64,000 bases of DNA from Legionella sp. (GTDB lineage Bacteria; Pseudomonadota; Gammaproteobacteria; Legionellales; Legionellaceae), in assembly GCA_013911415.1 (NCBI GenBank), contig JACETI010000004.1, positions 186,001 to 250,000 on the forward strand. The letters run 5' to 3'. Positions 46,789 to 56,794 of this stretch are shown here, piece by piece. A program made the translations under genes and the position numbers. The notes under the pieces are model-generated. The model did not search any database and was not told the DNA's origin. It worked only from the letters and a program-made list of their open reading frames with translations. The first letter of the stretch is position 1; each line of letters begins with the position of its first letter.

Positions 46789-48786
46789 TTAGCTTTTAAC
46801 ACGCCAATGAATCCATGCTGCCAAGAGGATTATCGATAAAAAGCCAAGGCTCACACCATAAGGGCGCCAACTTTCACCTACCAATGAAAGCGCGTCGGGT
46901 GAGCCGAGCAGCGAAAACGGAATCGATAAAGCAACATCGACCAAGGCTGCCCCGGCTACTAGTCCACAAGCGATTAAAATGCCACGCTGCTTGCGTTGTC
47001 TTCTTACCTCTGAAGAAGGGCTGGTTTTATTGACGCGCCAGTCAATCATTTTAGCGATAACGCCGCCTAAAAATAAGGGAAAAGAAGAGGCAAGTGGTAG
47101 ATACATACCAATGGCTACTCCCAAAATTGATAAGCGATATAAACGGAATTTACGGAAAAATACGTTTAAGCCGATCATTAACAGAATAATCAGTGCACCT
47201 ATACCTAACATGTTCCAAGGTAATGTGTGATGGAAAACGGCTTCAGTAACGGCAGCCATAACGGCAGCAGGCGGTGCAGGTAATGTATGACCGGTATCAA
47301 TTTTACCAGCAGGCATAACGCCTGCGATACCATAAACATTAAAAAGTAATTGCATGACAGCAGGTATGATTAAGGCCGAAATCAGCACACCCCATAACAG
47401 CATTATCTGTTGTTTCCAAGGTGTAGCTCCTACCAGCTGACCCACTTTCAAGTCTTGCGTATTATCGTTTGCTATGGCGGCAATGCCAGTAACAACTGAC
47501 CCAATGATAATTGTAATTGCTTCAAGTGCCTTAAGCTGTTCTGAGGTTAAGGGAAGCGGCAGAAGATGGTGCATGACTTTAAAGAGCAACCAAGCAGTGA
47601 GCAAAATACCGGCAATAATCACTGAACTTCCAGGGCTTGCTGTAACGCCGACCATTGCTGAAAAATAACTGGTGATAACAGAGAATAAAAACCCCAGGAT
47701 CAGAATATAAATCACCATTGCAAAAATGAGGGTGGGCGTGAAAGCAAAATCGACATCGATACCAGCAACGTCGACAGGCATAATAAACTGAAATAACAAG
47801 AAAAGTACTGCAGCTGTTAGTAAAATACCAATTAAAATCCAAGGAAAGGGAAGATCTCTATCAGTTCTCGGAATGGATGATTGCATCATCGGTTTTTGGC
47901 GCATAAAGCTTTGAAAAGACACATAAATATTTTGGTTTAAGGGTTTTAAGAGATTAAGGAAAGTCCAAATGCCTGCAAAAAGCATTGCACCAATACCCAA
48001 GTAGCGCATTTGTTGATCCCATAAAAGCAGTGCTGCTTTTTCAGGAGAAAAATGAGAAATAATTTCAGGATAAAATTGGCTGACCAGGGGCAGGGCGATA
48101 AGTCGTGAGATAACAGCCCCTAAAAAGATACTTAAAGCCATTTCCGATCCAATCAGGTAACCTGCGCCAATCATGGCCGAAGAGAAGCCTACTCCAATCC
48201 CAAAAAGAGAACGGTTCAAAATAAACCAGGTGCTCCAACTAGAAGCAATGTATTTAAAGCCTGTTTGTAAGAGTTCAAGTATCGCTGCCACTAGGCCACC
48301 ATAAACAATGTCTCGAATACCTGATTTTTCAATCGAGGTTTTTAATACCATCGCAATGGCTCTGCCTTCAGGAAAACGCAGCAGGGGTTCATTGACGAGG
48401 ATGCGTCGCAGCGGAATAGAAAATAAAACACCAAGGACGCCTCCGGTCAAGGCAATAAAAAAATTGGTGAGATAATCAAATTTAGTCCAATACTGAATAA
48501 TCACCAGCGCTGGAATGGTATAGGCAATGCCTCCGGCCACAGCTTCCCCGGCGGATGCCGCTGTTTGGACAGCATTGTTTTCTAAAATCGTTGCGTTTTT
48601 AAAAAAGCGTAAAATGCCTAAAGAAAGGATCGCAGCAGGAATAGAGGCGGAAACCAAGATGCCTAACTTTAACGCCAAATAGGCATTAGACACCGCTAAG
48701 ACTAATGTTAGAACTGCAGCAAGGAGCAAGCTTCGGAAGCTAAGCTCCATGGTTTTTTCTTCATCTAATGTTTGATTAGTTAACAC
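46789..48786 (-). CDS. OPT-family oligopeptide transporter
   Basis: 665 aa, almost wholly hydrophobic with about 15 membrane segments. Family phrases: AVLTLVLAVSNAYLALKLGILVSASIPAAIL near the N-terminus, NNAVQTAASAGEAVAGGIAYTIPAL, RFPEGRAIAMVL, and ANDNTQDLKVGQLVGATPWKQQ. OPT proteins import small peptides or metal chelates with protons, suiting an amino-acid-dependent intracellular lifestyle. Twelve bases separate it from the DUF3298-like gene upstream, so the two are probably one transcript. Confidence 0.92.
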   Translation of the reverse strand: MLTNQTLDEEKTMELSFRSLLLAAVLTLVLAVSNAYLALKLGILVSASIPAAILSLGILRFFKNATILENNAVQTAASAGEAVAGGIAYTIPALVIIQYWTKFDYLTNFFIALTGGVLGVLFSIPLRRILVNEPLLRFPEGRAIAMVLKTSIEKSGIRDIVYGGLVAAILELLQTGFKYIASSWSTWFILNRSLFGIGVGFSSAMIGAGYLIGSEMALSIFLGAVISRLIALPLVSQFYPEIISHFSPEKAALLLWDQQMRYLGIGAMLFAGIWTFLNLLKPLNQNIYVSFQSFMRQKPMMQSSIPRTDRDLPFPWILIGILLTAAVLFLLFQFIMPVDVAGIDVDFAFTPTLIFAMVIYILILGFLFSVITSYFSAMVGVTASPGSSVIIAGILLTAWLLFKVMHHLLPLPLTSEQLKALEAITIIIGSVVTGIAAIANDNTQDLKVGQLVGATPWKQQIMLLWGVLISALIIPAVMQLLFNVYGIAGVMPAGKIDTGHTLPAPPAAVMAAVTEAVFHHTLPWNMLGIGALIILLMIGLNVFFRKFRLYRLSILGVAIGMYLPLASSFPLFLGGVIAKMIDWRVNKTSPSSEVRRQRKQRGILIACGLVAGAALVDVALSIPFSLLGSPDALSLVGESWRPYGVSLGFLSIILLAAWIHWRVKS

Positions 48787-48797
48787 GAATTGAATCC

Positions 48798-49544
48798 TTA
48801 TTGTTCCCAGATAAGCTCAGCCATATTGGGGCGCAGAAATTCGTTGATCGCTTGTTTCGGAATAAAAACCGCTTGCGGTCCGTAAACGTAGGCAGCAACT
48901 TGATAAGTATCAAAGACGATGACAAGCCCTTCATCCACCCAATACCAGCGTGAGTAATTTTCAGAGGTAGGCTTCGTGCCCGAAGCTAGCCATTCGGGGG
49001 TGGAAATGTCTTTTTTACTCAAAGTGCTTTTGCAAATCGTGGCAAGTTTTGCTAAAAAATCGACCTTAGGTAGGAATAGCTCACTAAGAGAAATAGGTTT
49101 TCCCTGAAGAAAATTTAGAGTTCTTACACTATTACACGGGTGTGCAGCGCCTTTAACATAAGTAGAAATATTAAATAAAAGACTTACTGCCGCTTTTTTT
49201 TGGTATTTAATTGCGTAATCAACATAGAGGTCACGTTGTTGTTTAGAGGCGCTAGCTTTGCCAGGGGTAACTGGTTTTTTTAAACCCGGGGTTGCTTGTT
49301 TTGTGGGTTCAATTGTTTGATCGGGAGGGCAGGGACGAGCTTGTATGTCTTTGATCAAAGCTTGGACTGCCTCGTCCACTTTTTTATCGGAGAACCCTTG
49401 GGGATATTCGATTTTTTGGTCAGTTTTATCCGCCGTTTTTTTTAATAAAACGGTTTTAGGTGCTGCATAAAGGCTTGGATTTGCAAAGAGCAAACAAAGT
49501 GCAAAGACACAGAAAGTGCTTTTTGGAAAAAAAGAAGGTTGCAT
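48798..49544 (-). CDS. exported protein with a DUF3298/RsiV-like domain
   Basis: 248 aa. Signal peptide to about residue 27 (ANPSLYA). A Lys/Pro/Thr-rich linker is followed by the domain: a DUF4163-like part (AAVSLLFNISTYVKGAAHPCNSVRTLNFL) and a DUF3298 part ending in FDTYQVAAYVYGPQAVFIPKQAI. Such domains occur in periplasmic and anti-sigma proteins (RsiV), some of which bind lysozyme; no sigma factor gene is near. Periplasmic, function unknown. Confidence 0.75.
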   Translation of the reverse strand: MQPSFFPKSTFCVFALCLLFANPSLYAAPKTVLLKKTADKTDQKIEYPQGFSDKKVDEAVQALIKDIQARPCPPDQTIEPTKQATPGLKKPVTPGKASASKQQRDLYVDYAIKYQKKAAVSLLFNISTYVKGAAHPCNSVRTLNFLQGKPISLSELFLPKVDFLAKLATICKSTLSKKDISTPEWLASGTKPTSENYSRWYWVDEGLVIVFDTYQVAAYVYGPQAVFIPKQAINEFLRPNMAELIWEQ

Positions 49545-49594
49545 TTATTCACTCCTGGTTAGTTGCTTGTCCATATCTTCTTAACTAGCGGCTA

Positions 49595-50374
49595 TCAACT
49601 GCCCTCGTTTGTTTCGAAATGAGGGAGATCGTTGGGATTTTTTAACCAAGCACGATGGTGTTGATGGTCATAGATATCCCATTCCTGCAGGCTGAATTTT
49701 TCCTGAGCAAGGTCTAGTAACAGCCAGCCAAGAAATTGGGCCACGATTTCAGGCTTTAGGAGCCGATGGCTATCTTTTAATTGTCGAAAAAAATCACGCT
49801 TATCTTTCGCCATTTGATCGGTGTGTCTGATCAGGGCTTGCATGTTGGTGTCAACGATCCCGGGCATAACAGAAGCAAAGCCTATTTCTGGACATTCTAG
49901 TTGCCAGCATCGGGTTAGCATGGACAAGGCAGCTTTCGAGCTACAATAGGCTGCCCATCCTTGCACGGGAAAATGAGCGGCCCCTGTACCAATCATTAAA
50001 ACGCGGCCCTGGTGCTTTTGAAGCGCGGGTAGAAGTGCTTGGGTTAAAAATAGCGGAGCATGAAGGTTGATCTCAAACGCTTCTTTCCATTCTTCGTAAT
50101 CTAACTGGCTAAGGGTAGCAATCGGTGAAATAACGCCCGCATTGTGAACAACACCTTCAAGTTTACGACCTTCGACCGTCTTCAAAATAAGCGACCGGCC
50201 TTCGGCTGTAGCGACATCGGCAGTTAAATATTGAATTCGAGGGGAGAGTTGAGCCGTTTCCACCAAGGGTTCGGTGCGTCGACCAATGATTATTACTTCT
50301 TTGTCGCGTTCATTCGCTAAGAACGTTGATAATGCGCGGCCAATACCTGTGCCTCCACCGGTTACAATAAACAC
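49595..50374 (-). CDS. short-chain dehydrogenase/reductase
   Basis: 259 aa classical SDR. Cofactor motif TGGGTGIGRAL at residues 5-15, VVHNAGVISPIA (NNAG-like), catalytic Ser in IGTGAAHF region and YCSSK (Tyr and Lys). Cofactor Arg after the second strand (GRRTEP) suggests NADP(H). Substrate unknown. Divergent from the antiporter gene. Confidence 0.88.
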   Translation of the reverse strand: MFIVTGGGTGIGRALSTFLANERDKEVIIIGRRTEPLVETAQLSPRIQYLTADVATAEGRSLILKTVEGRKLEGVVHNAGVISPIATLSQLDYEEWKEAFEINLHAPLFLTQALLPALQKHQGRVLMIGTGAAHFPVQGWAAYCSSKAALSMLTRCWQLECPEIGFASVMPGIVDTNMQALIRHTDQMAKDKRDFFRQLKDSHRLLKPEIVAQFLGWLLLDLAQEKFSLQEWDIYDHQHHRAWLKNPNDLPHFETNEGS

Positions 50375-50556
50375 AGCTCATTCCCCTTGGATGAATGAAT
50401 AAAAATAAAATCAGCAGTAAATAGCTAAACTTTTATGAATAAAATAAAGATTATATGCGAAATACGGCTATCAACGAAAGGAATCAGTTAACAAAATGTG
50501 TTTAAGCTTTATAATAGAGTATCGAGATATTACTTGTGCAAGAAAGGGTTGAGCAT

Positions 50557-51729
50557 ATGCATACGGGCACAGTTTTTTATACAATATTTTTAATATTTGT
50601 AGGGGCGGCCCTGCTTTCGACCCTTGTTTTATATACGCGACAGTCGCTTTTGGTTGCCTACTTATTGCTCGGGGCAATGTTAGGTCCTTGGGGCTTTGAG
50701 CTCGTTACGGACTTAAGTACGGTACAACAAATTGGCGAAATCGGTATTTTATTCTTATTGTTTCTTCTCGGCTTACACTTGCAGCCGCAAAATTTGATTC
50801 ACATGCTTAAAAAAGTGACCTGGATAGCGATTGTAAGTTCCATTTTATTTGCCGTGGTTTCTTATTTTGTGGGGCGTTGGTTTGGGCTGACAAATACTGA
50901 AGCGTGGATTTTAGGTGGCGCGATGATGTTTTCAAGTACGATCATCGGCTTGAAGTTGTTACCGACCACTATCCTGCACCATCAACATACTGGCGAAGTG
51001 ATGATCAGCGTTTTGTTAATGCAAGACGTGCTGGCGATTATCATCTTAATTTTGCTTAACAGTGCGCACAAAGATGTCAGTTTTTCTTGGCCTCAGCTTT
51101 TAACCGTTGGGCTGGCTCTTCCAGGTATCACCTTGTTCGGTTTTGCGGTGGAGCGTTACATATTGGTTAAACTACTGGCCCGTTTTGATCGAACCCAAGA
51201 ATATGTGTTTCTTTTAGCAGTTGGCTGGTGTTTAGGTATGTCTTTGCTTGCTCAAAAATTGCATTTATCTGAAGACGTGGGTGCCTTTATCGCCGGTGTT
51301 TGCTTAGCATCAAGCCCAATCTCTTTATTCATTGCAGAAAGTCTCAAACCACTGCGGGATTTCTTTTTAGTGATGTTCTTTTTTGCTGTAGGTGCGACTT
51401 TTAACTTTGGCTTTGTGCATGAAGTTTTTGTACCTGCTTGTCTTTTAGCGTTCTTAATGCTCTTTCTCAAACCCATGCTATTTCAAACTTTGTTAATGAA
51501 AGCCGGAGAGAAAAAGCCGGTGGCTAAAGAAGTGGGATTACGGCTTGGCCAAGCGAGTGAGTTCTCCATTCTTGTTGCGAGCATTGCATTTAATGCGAAA
51601 TTGATTTCTGAAAGTGCTTCAAATTTAATTCAAGCGACAACTATTTTAACGTTTATTGTTTCCTCTTATCTGGTTGTTTTACAATATCCAACCCCGATTG
51701 CATTATCTGAGAAGATGCGTAAGGACTAA
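50557..51729 (+). CDS. CPA2-family cation:proton antiporter (KefB-like membrane domain)
   Basis: 390 aa from ATG 50557 (AAAGGG 9 nt upstream; a GTG at 50536 is less likely). About 12 membrane segments with the CPA2 phrases EIGILFLLFLLGLHLQPQNL, GGAMMFSSTIIGLKLLPT, SVLLMQDVLAIIIL and LGQASEFSILVASIAF. It lacks the C-terminal TrkA-N nucleotide-binding domain of full KefB/KefC, so it is a membrane-domain-only member. K+ or Na+ exchange for protons. First gene of a co-directional run to lpd; ampE starts 6 bp later. Confidence 0.88.
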   Translation: MHTGTVFYTIFLIFVGAALLSTLVLYTRQSLLVAYLLLGAMLGPWGFELVTDLSTVQQIGEIGILFLLFLLGLHLQPQNLIHMLKKVTWIAIVSSILFAVVSYFVGRWFGLTNTEAWILGGAMMFSSTIIGLKLLPTTILHHQHTGEVMISVLLMQDVLAIIILILLNSAHKDVSFSWPQLLTVGLALPGITLFGFAVERYILVKLLARFDRTQEYVFLLAVGWCLGMSLLAQKLHLSEDVGAFIAGVCLASSPISLFIAESLKPLRDFFLVMFFFAVGATFNFGFVHEVFVPACLLAFLMLFLKPMLFQTLLMKAGEKKPVAKEVGLRLGQASEFSILVASIAFNAKLISESASNLIQATTILTFIVSSYLVVLQYPTPIALSEKMRKD

Positions 51730-51735
51730 ATATCT

Positions 51736-52608
51736 ATGAAACTATTGGTCATCGTGATTGCGTTATTAAGTGATCGTTATCTTATGCACGCCTTGTCTTC
51801 TCGGCGTTTTATTTGGTTTCCTAACTATGCGAAGTGGGTTTCTAAACGAATGCCAGCGCACGTTACGCCAAATCAATACCCATGGCTTTATTTATTGTTA
51901 ATTATTCTGCCATTGCTCTTGATAGTCGGATTTGTCCTAGGCGTGGCTAATGTATTTTTGTGGGGTCTATTTTGCTGGCCGCTACACTTTTTTATCTTCT
52001 ACTATTGCTTAGGGCCCAATAATCCGTTTTATCCTTGTGTTGAGACAGGGGAAAAAGTACCTGCTGTGCACACCGCTGAAACAGCCGATTTAGAACAGGC
52101 CCCTGTAAACTTAGACAATATTACAACCTTTCCATCCGAGATCCTTCATAAAGCTGAGGACAAAAACATGATCGAAGACAAACAAGCCATGGCTTGTTAC
52201 TTTTCTGATGTGAATGGTGCGCTTTTTGCAGTAATTTTCTGGTATATTGTTGCCGGACCACTCGGTGTATTGTTTTATCGGTTAGTTGCTTTGACGAGCA
52301 GCAAAGTATCCGAAGCGGCAAATATTTCGGCGGACCTAGTCGCACTTTTCGATTGGATACCCGCAAGAATAACCGCTATTTTTTATTTATTGGTCGGAAA
52401 TTTTCAGCGAGGGATACGCTGGGTGATAGAGCAATTCTTCTCAGTTCCCGCGAACAACGCGACCTTTTTAAGCCAGACTGGGTTACTTGCTGTGCGCTCG
52501 AATGAAAAGGACATCTTATCCATGCCAGACGCTGAAAATCTCGTCTGGCATGCTGTGATATTATGCCTGACACTATTGGCAGGATTTACCCTAATGGCCT
52601 GGCTTTAA
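51736..52608 (+). CDS. ampE: AmpE-like membrane protein
   Basis: 290 aa, about five membrane segments. The central stretch FSDVNGALFAVIFWYIVAGPLGVLFYRL and DLVALFDWIPARITAIFYLLVGNF match the AmpE pattern ([41 protein letters not shown] in E. coli). AmpE accompanies AmpD and is linked to beta-lactamase induction and peptidoglycan recycling, though its molecular role is unclear. In E. coli ampDE also lies just upstream of the aceEF-lpd region; here ampD and pdhR are absent. The central Glu/Asp-rich cytoplasmic loop (100-155) is variable. Confidence 0.78.
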   Translation: MKLLVIVIALLSDRYLMHALSSRRFIWFPNYAKWVSKRMPAHVTPNQYPWLYLLLIILPLLLIVGFVLGVANVFLWGLFCWPLHFFIFYYCLGPNNPFYPCVETGEKVPAVHTAETADLEQAPVNLDNITTFPSEILHKAEDKNMIEDKQAMACYFSDVNGALFAVIFWYIVAGPLGVLFYRLVALTSSKVSEAANISADLVALFDWIPARITAIFYLLVGNFQRGIRWVIEQFFSVPANNATFLSQTGLLAVRSNEKDILSMPDAENLVWHAVILCLTLLAGFTLMAWL

Positions 52609-52636
52609 ACCCTGCCGTGTTTTTTGAGGAACAGCT

Positions 52637-55363
52637 ATGTCCAACGATCTGAATCACAACACGAATCATGAGGCAGGTAACAACGATAACGATCCTGCCG
52701 AAACGCAAGAATGGTTAGATGCTTTTCATGACGTTTGTGCCTTAGGAGGCGCTGAACGTGCGGCTTTTTTATTAGAACGTTTATTGCAAGAAGCCAATCG
52801 TCAGGGAATTCGTTTCCCCCTATCTTTGAACACTCCTTATTGTAATAGTATTAGACCGCATGAAGAAAAACCGATGCCGCCCGATGATGGCATGGTGAAT
52901 CGTATCAGTGCATTAATTCGATGGAATGCTGTTGCGATGGTATTGCGGGCAGGTAAAGCTGCGCCTGACGTTGGTGGGCATATAGCGACTTATGCGTCAG
53001 CAGCTACTTTATATGAAATTGGTTTTCATTACTTTTTTAATGGTCCTAATGCTGAAAAGGGTGGTGATCTGATTTATTACCAAGGCCATTCTGCGCCAGG
53101 TATTTACGCACGCGCCTTTCTTGAAGGTCGGTTAAGTGAAGAGAAGCTGGATAAGTTTCGTCAAGAAGCCGGTGGCCATGGGCTTCCTTCTTATCCACAC
53201 CCTTGGTTAATGGGAGATTTTTGGCAATTTCCAACCGTTTCAATGGGCTTAGGACCTTTGCAAGCCATTTATCAAGCACGCTTTTTAAAATATCTCGAAA
53301 ACCGTGGCCTTATTGAAACCAATGGTCGAAAAGTCTGGGCCTTCTTAGGCGACGGCGAAATGGATGAACCAGAATCATTAGGTGCTTTATCTATCGCAGC
53401 GCGAGAAAAGCTCGATAACCTCATTTTTGTTGTGAACTGTAATTTACAACGATTGGATGGCCCCGTTCGCGGTAATAGTAAAATCATTCAAGAGCTCGAG
53501 AGCGTCTTTTTGGGTGCTCGCTGGAACGTCATTAAAGTAATCTGGGGCGGACGTTGGGATCCTTTATTCGCCGAAGATGCCACGGGCATTATGCAAAAAC
53601 GTATGGAAGAATGTATCGATGGTGATTATCAGGCTTATAAAGCTAATGACGGCGCTTATGTGCGCCAACATTTTTTTGGCCAGTATCCTGAATTAAAGAA
53701 AATGGTAGAAGGGATGTCTGATGATGAGATCTGGCGTCTAAACCGTGGTGGTCACGATCCGCAGAAAGTCTACGCAGCGTATGCAAAAGCAATTGAACAT
53801 AAAGGTAGCCCCACCGTTATTTTAGCTAAAACCATCAAAGGTTATGGTATGGGTGCTGCGGGGGAAGGACAAAATATCACCCATCAACAAAAGAAAATGA
53901 CGATTGAGCAGGTTCGTGCTTTTCGAGATCGCTTTAGCATTCCTATTAGTGATGATGAAATCGTCGATATTCCTTTTTATCGCCCTGACCCAAGTAGCCC
54001 CGAAATAAACTTTCTTGCAAGACAACGCGAGGCTTTAGGTGGGTATTTACCCTATCGTCAGCAGCAGGCGGAGGCATTGCAGGCCCCAGCGCTCGAGAAT
54101 TTTTCTGCGCTTACTAAGGGCACAGAAGGGCGTGAAATTTCAACGACCATGGCTTTTGTTCGGGCGCTATCTGTGCTTTTAAAGGATAAAGTTCTTGGCC
54201 CGAGAATCGTGCCAATTGTACCCGACGAGTCACGTACTTTCGGTATGGAAGGATTATTTCGTCAAATTGGGATCTATTCCCCTGTCGGGCAGCTTTACAC
54301 CCCTGTGGACCGCGAGCAAGTGATGTATTATCGCGAAGCGAAAGACGGGCAAATATTAGAAGAAGGTATTAACGAGGCCGGTGCTTTTTGTTCGTGGATG
54401 GCGGCAGGAACTTCTTATAGTTCGAATGGCTTTCCCATGATTCCTTTTTATATTTATTACTCTATGTTTGGATTCCAACGAGTGGGGGATTTGGCTTGGG
54501 CGGCAGGTGACATGCAAGTGCGAGGCTTTTTACTAGGAGCAACGGCAGGCAGAACTACCTTAGCTGGAGAAGGTTTGCAACATCAGGATGGGCATAGCCA
54601 TATCCTCGCCTCGACTATTCCTAATTGCGTTGCTTATGATCCTACTTATGCTTACGAATTGGCCGTTATTTTACAAAACGGCATGTATCGTATGTATGAA
54701 ACGCAAGAGAATATTTTCTTTTACATTACGTTGATGAATGAGAACTACGAACATCCTAAAATGCCCGAAGGTGTGGAAGACGGTATTTTAAAGGGGATGT
54801 ATCTTTTACAGGAAGGCAAAGCTACCGAAGCTTCGTCATCAGCAAAAGATGCAAACCCAAAACCTACTTTGAAGGTCCAGCTATTAGGAAGTGGCACAAT
54901 TTTAAGAGAAGTCATTGAAGCGGCGAAGTGCCTTAAAGAAGATTTTAATATCTTATCGGATATATGGAGCGTACCAAGTTTTAATGAATTAAGAAGAGAA
55001 GGGTTAGCAGTCGAACGAGAAAACCGACTGCATCCGGAACAGCCCGAAAAACAAAGTTACGTAACAGAATTATTATCTGGACGTGAAGGCCCTGTAATTG
55101 CAGCAACGGATTACATGCGTTTATATGCTGATCAAATTCGTCCTTTTGTTCCAGGTGATTACCTAACCTTAGGAACAGACGGCTATGGTAGAAGTGACAC
55201 GCGGGAAGCGCTGCGTCATTTTTTTGAAGTGGATGCAAAATATATTGTCATGGCTGCCCTTGATGCATTGGTTCAACAAGGGAAATTACCAAGAGACACC
55301 CTCCAAGCAGCCATAAAACGTTATGGCATCGATCCCGAAAAGGTAGATCCTGCTATCCATTAA
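52637..55363 (+). CDS. aceE: pyruvate dehydrogenase E1 component (homodimeric)
   Basis: Thiamine-diphosphate enzyme that decarboxylates pyruvate and transfers acetyl to E2. 908 aa, the single-chain gammaproteobacterial type (E. coli 887). Seen: GDFWQFPTVSMGLGPL, the ThDP motif GDGEMDEPESLG...NCNLQRLDGPV, PDESRTFGMEGLFRQ, GEGLQHQDGHSH. A Ser/Lys-rich insertion (EASSSAKDANPKP) near residue 735 sets it apart from the E. coli protein. GAGGA precedes the ATG. aceF follows after 21 bp. Confidence 0.97.
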   Translation: MSNDLNHNTNHEAGNNDNDPAETQEWLDAFHDVCALGGAERAAFLLERLLQEANRQGIRFPLSLNTPYCNSIRPHEEKPMPPDDGMVNRISALIRWNAVAMVLRAGKAAPDVGGHIATYASAATLYEIGFHYFFNGPNAEKGGDLIYYQGHSAPGIYARAFLEGRLSEEKLDKFRQEAGGHGLPSYPHPWLMGDFWQFPTVSMGLGPLQAIYQARFLKYLENRGLIETNGRKVWAFLGDGEMDEPESLGALSIAAREKLDNLIFVVNCNLQRLDGPVRGNSKIIQELESVFLGARWNVIKVIWGGRWDPLFAEDATGIMQKRMEECIDGDYQAYKANDGAYVRQHFFGQYPELKKMVEGMSDDEIWRLNRGGHDPQKVYAAYAKAIEHKGSPTVILAKTIKGYGMGAAGEGQNITHQQKKMTIEQVRAFRDRFSIPISDDEIVDIPFYRPDPSSPEINFLARQREALGGYLPYRQQQAEALQAPALENFSALTKGTEGREISTTMAFVRALSVLLKDKVLGPRIVPIVPDESRTFGMEGLFRQIGIYSPVGQLYTPVDREQVMYYREAKDGQILEEGINEAGAFCSWMAAGTSYSSNGFPMIPFYIYYSMFGFQRVGDLAWAAGDMQVRGFLLGATAGRTTLAGEGLQHQDGHSHILASTIPNCVAYDPTYAYELAVILQNGMYRMYETQENIFFYITLMNENYEHPKMPEGVEDGILKGMYLLQEGKATEASSSAKDANPKPTLKVQLLGSGTILREVIEAAKCLKEDFNILSDIWSVPSFNELRREGLAVERENRLHPEQPEKQSYVTELLSGREGPVIAATDYMRLYADQIRPFVPGDYLTLGTDGYGRSDTREALRHFFEVDAKYIVMAALDALVQQGKLPRDTLQAAIKRYGIDPEKVDPAIH

Positions 55364-55384
55364 TCATCGTTTGACGAGGCAAGC

Positions 55385-56758
55385 ATGCAAGAAGAAAAAA
55401 CCGTCCGGGTGCCGGATATCGGTGGCGCAACACAAGTCGATGTGATTGAGCTGCTAGTTAAACCGGGCGATGCAATTGAAAAAGAAACGCCGTTGGTAAC
55501 GCTAGAATCCGATAAGGCTAGTATGGAAATCCCTTCTTCCGCAGCAGGTAAAGTGAAATCTTTATCTGTTAAAGTGGGTGATAAAGTGTCTGAAGGGGAC
55601 GTTATCTTGGTACTTGAAGATGACGGTACAGACTCCAAAGCGCAGGACCAAAAAGAAACGGAAGCACCCTCTGCAAAAAAGGAAACAGTAAGTAAGGCTT
55701 CATCCGATGATGATCAAGATACTGTAAAGAAAGAGGGACATGCTGAGAAAGAAGAGGAAAAGGCGCAATCATCTATCAAAACATCAGAAACAGAGAATGT
55801 GGCTGATAAGCAATCGGCATCTGAAAATGAAAATCTAAGCGCTAATGCTGAAAACGATCATCTCTATGCTGGTCCAGCAGTGCGTCGATTGGCACGTGAA
55901 CTAGGGGTTGAGCTAAATACAGTAAAAGGAAGTGGAAAAAATAACCGAATTACAAAAGAAGACATACAAACGTATGTGAAGGAAAAAATTCGTGCGACTC
56001 AGCAAGGGGCAAGCGGGCTTTCTCTAGCGCCGGCACCTTCCATTGATTTTAGTCAATTTGGTTCCATTGAATTAAAACCTTTAAACAAAATCAAGCGCTT
56101 AACCGCACAAAATGTCCATCGTGCTTGGGTAACCATTCCTCATGTCACCCAAATGGACGAGGCAGATATCACGGATCTAGAGGCATTTCGTAAAGCAACC
56201 ATTGCAGAAGAAAAAGTAAAGCCAGATTATAAGCTGACAATGCTGGCGTTTGTAACTAAGGTTATTGTGGCTGCCTTAAAGAAATTCCCGCAATTCAATA
56301 CCTCTTTGGATGCGAGCGGTGAAAAATTAATTTATAAAAGTTACTACCACATCGGCATTGCGGTAGAGACACTGAATGGATTAGTAGTCCCCGTTATCCG
56401 CAATGTAGATCAACTCTCCATTCGCGAGATAGCTCAGGAGATGGCTACCTTAAGCTTAAAAGCTCGAGAAAAAAGATTAATGCCCGCAGAAATGACCGGT
56501 GGTTGTTTCACCATTTCTAGTCTAGGCGGCATTGGCGGCACGGCATTTACACCGATTGTTAATAGCCCCGAGGTGGCGATTCTGGGATTATCACGTTCGA
56601 GTATTAAACCTATTTATAAAGACAGTGCGTTTCACCCGCGGTTGATGTTGCCCTTATCACTCTCTTACGATCATCGCGTCATTGATGGAGCTGAAGCAGC
56701 GAGATTTACACGATGGGTGGCTACAGCACTCGAAGATATGCGCAGCATTTTATTATAA
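55385..56758 (+). CDS. aceF: dihydrolipoamide acetyltransferase (PDH E2)
   Basis: Forms the PDH core and moves acetyl to CoA. 457 aa: one lipoyl domain (residues 1-80, lipoyl Lys44 in ESDKASM), a long Lys/Glu/Ser linker (80-160), the E1/E3-binding domain (AGPAVRRLARELGVEL, ~160-200), and the catalytic domain ending in SYDHRVIDGAEAA with His430 and Asp434. A single lipoyl domain contrasts with three in E. coli AceF. Confidence 0.96.
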   Translation: MQEEKTVRVPDIGGATQVDVIELLVKPGDAIEKETPLVTLESDKASMEIPSSAAGKVKSLSVKVGDKVSEGDVILVLEDDGTDSKAQDQKETEAPSAKKETVSKASSDDDQDTVKKEGHAEKEEEKAQSSIKTSETENVADKQSASENENLSANAENDHLYAGPAVRRLARELGVELNTVKGSGKNNRITKEDIQTYVKEKIRATQQGASGLSLAPAPSIDFSQFGSIELKPLNKIKRLTAQNVHRAWVTIPHVTQMDEADITDLEAFRKATIAEEKVKPDYKLTMLAFVTKVIVAALKKFPQFNTSLDASGEKLIYKSYYHIGIAVETLNGLVVPVIRNVDQLSIREIAQEMATLSLKAREKRLMPAEMTGGCFTISSLGGIGGTAFTPIVNSPEVAILGLSRSSIKPIYKDSAFHPRLMLPLSLSYDHRVIDGAEAARFTRWVATALEDMRSILL

Positions 56759-56794
56759 TTAAAGCAATACCATGATTAATATATAGGATGAAAA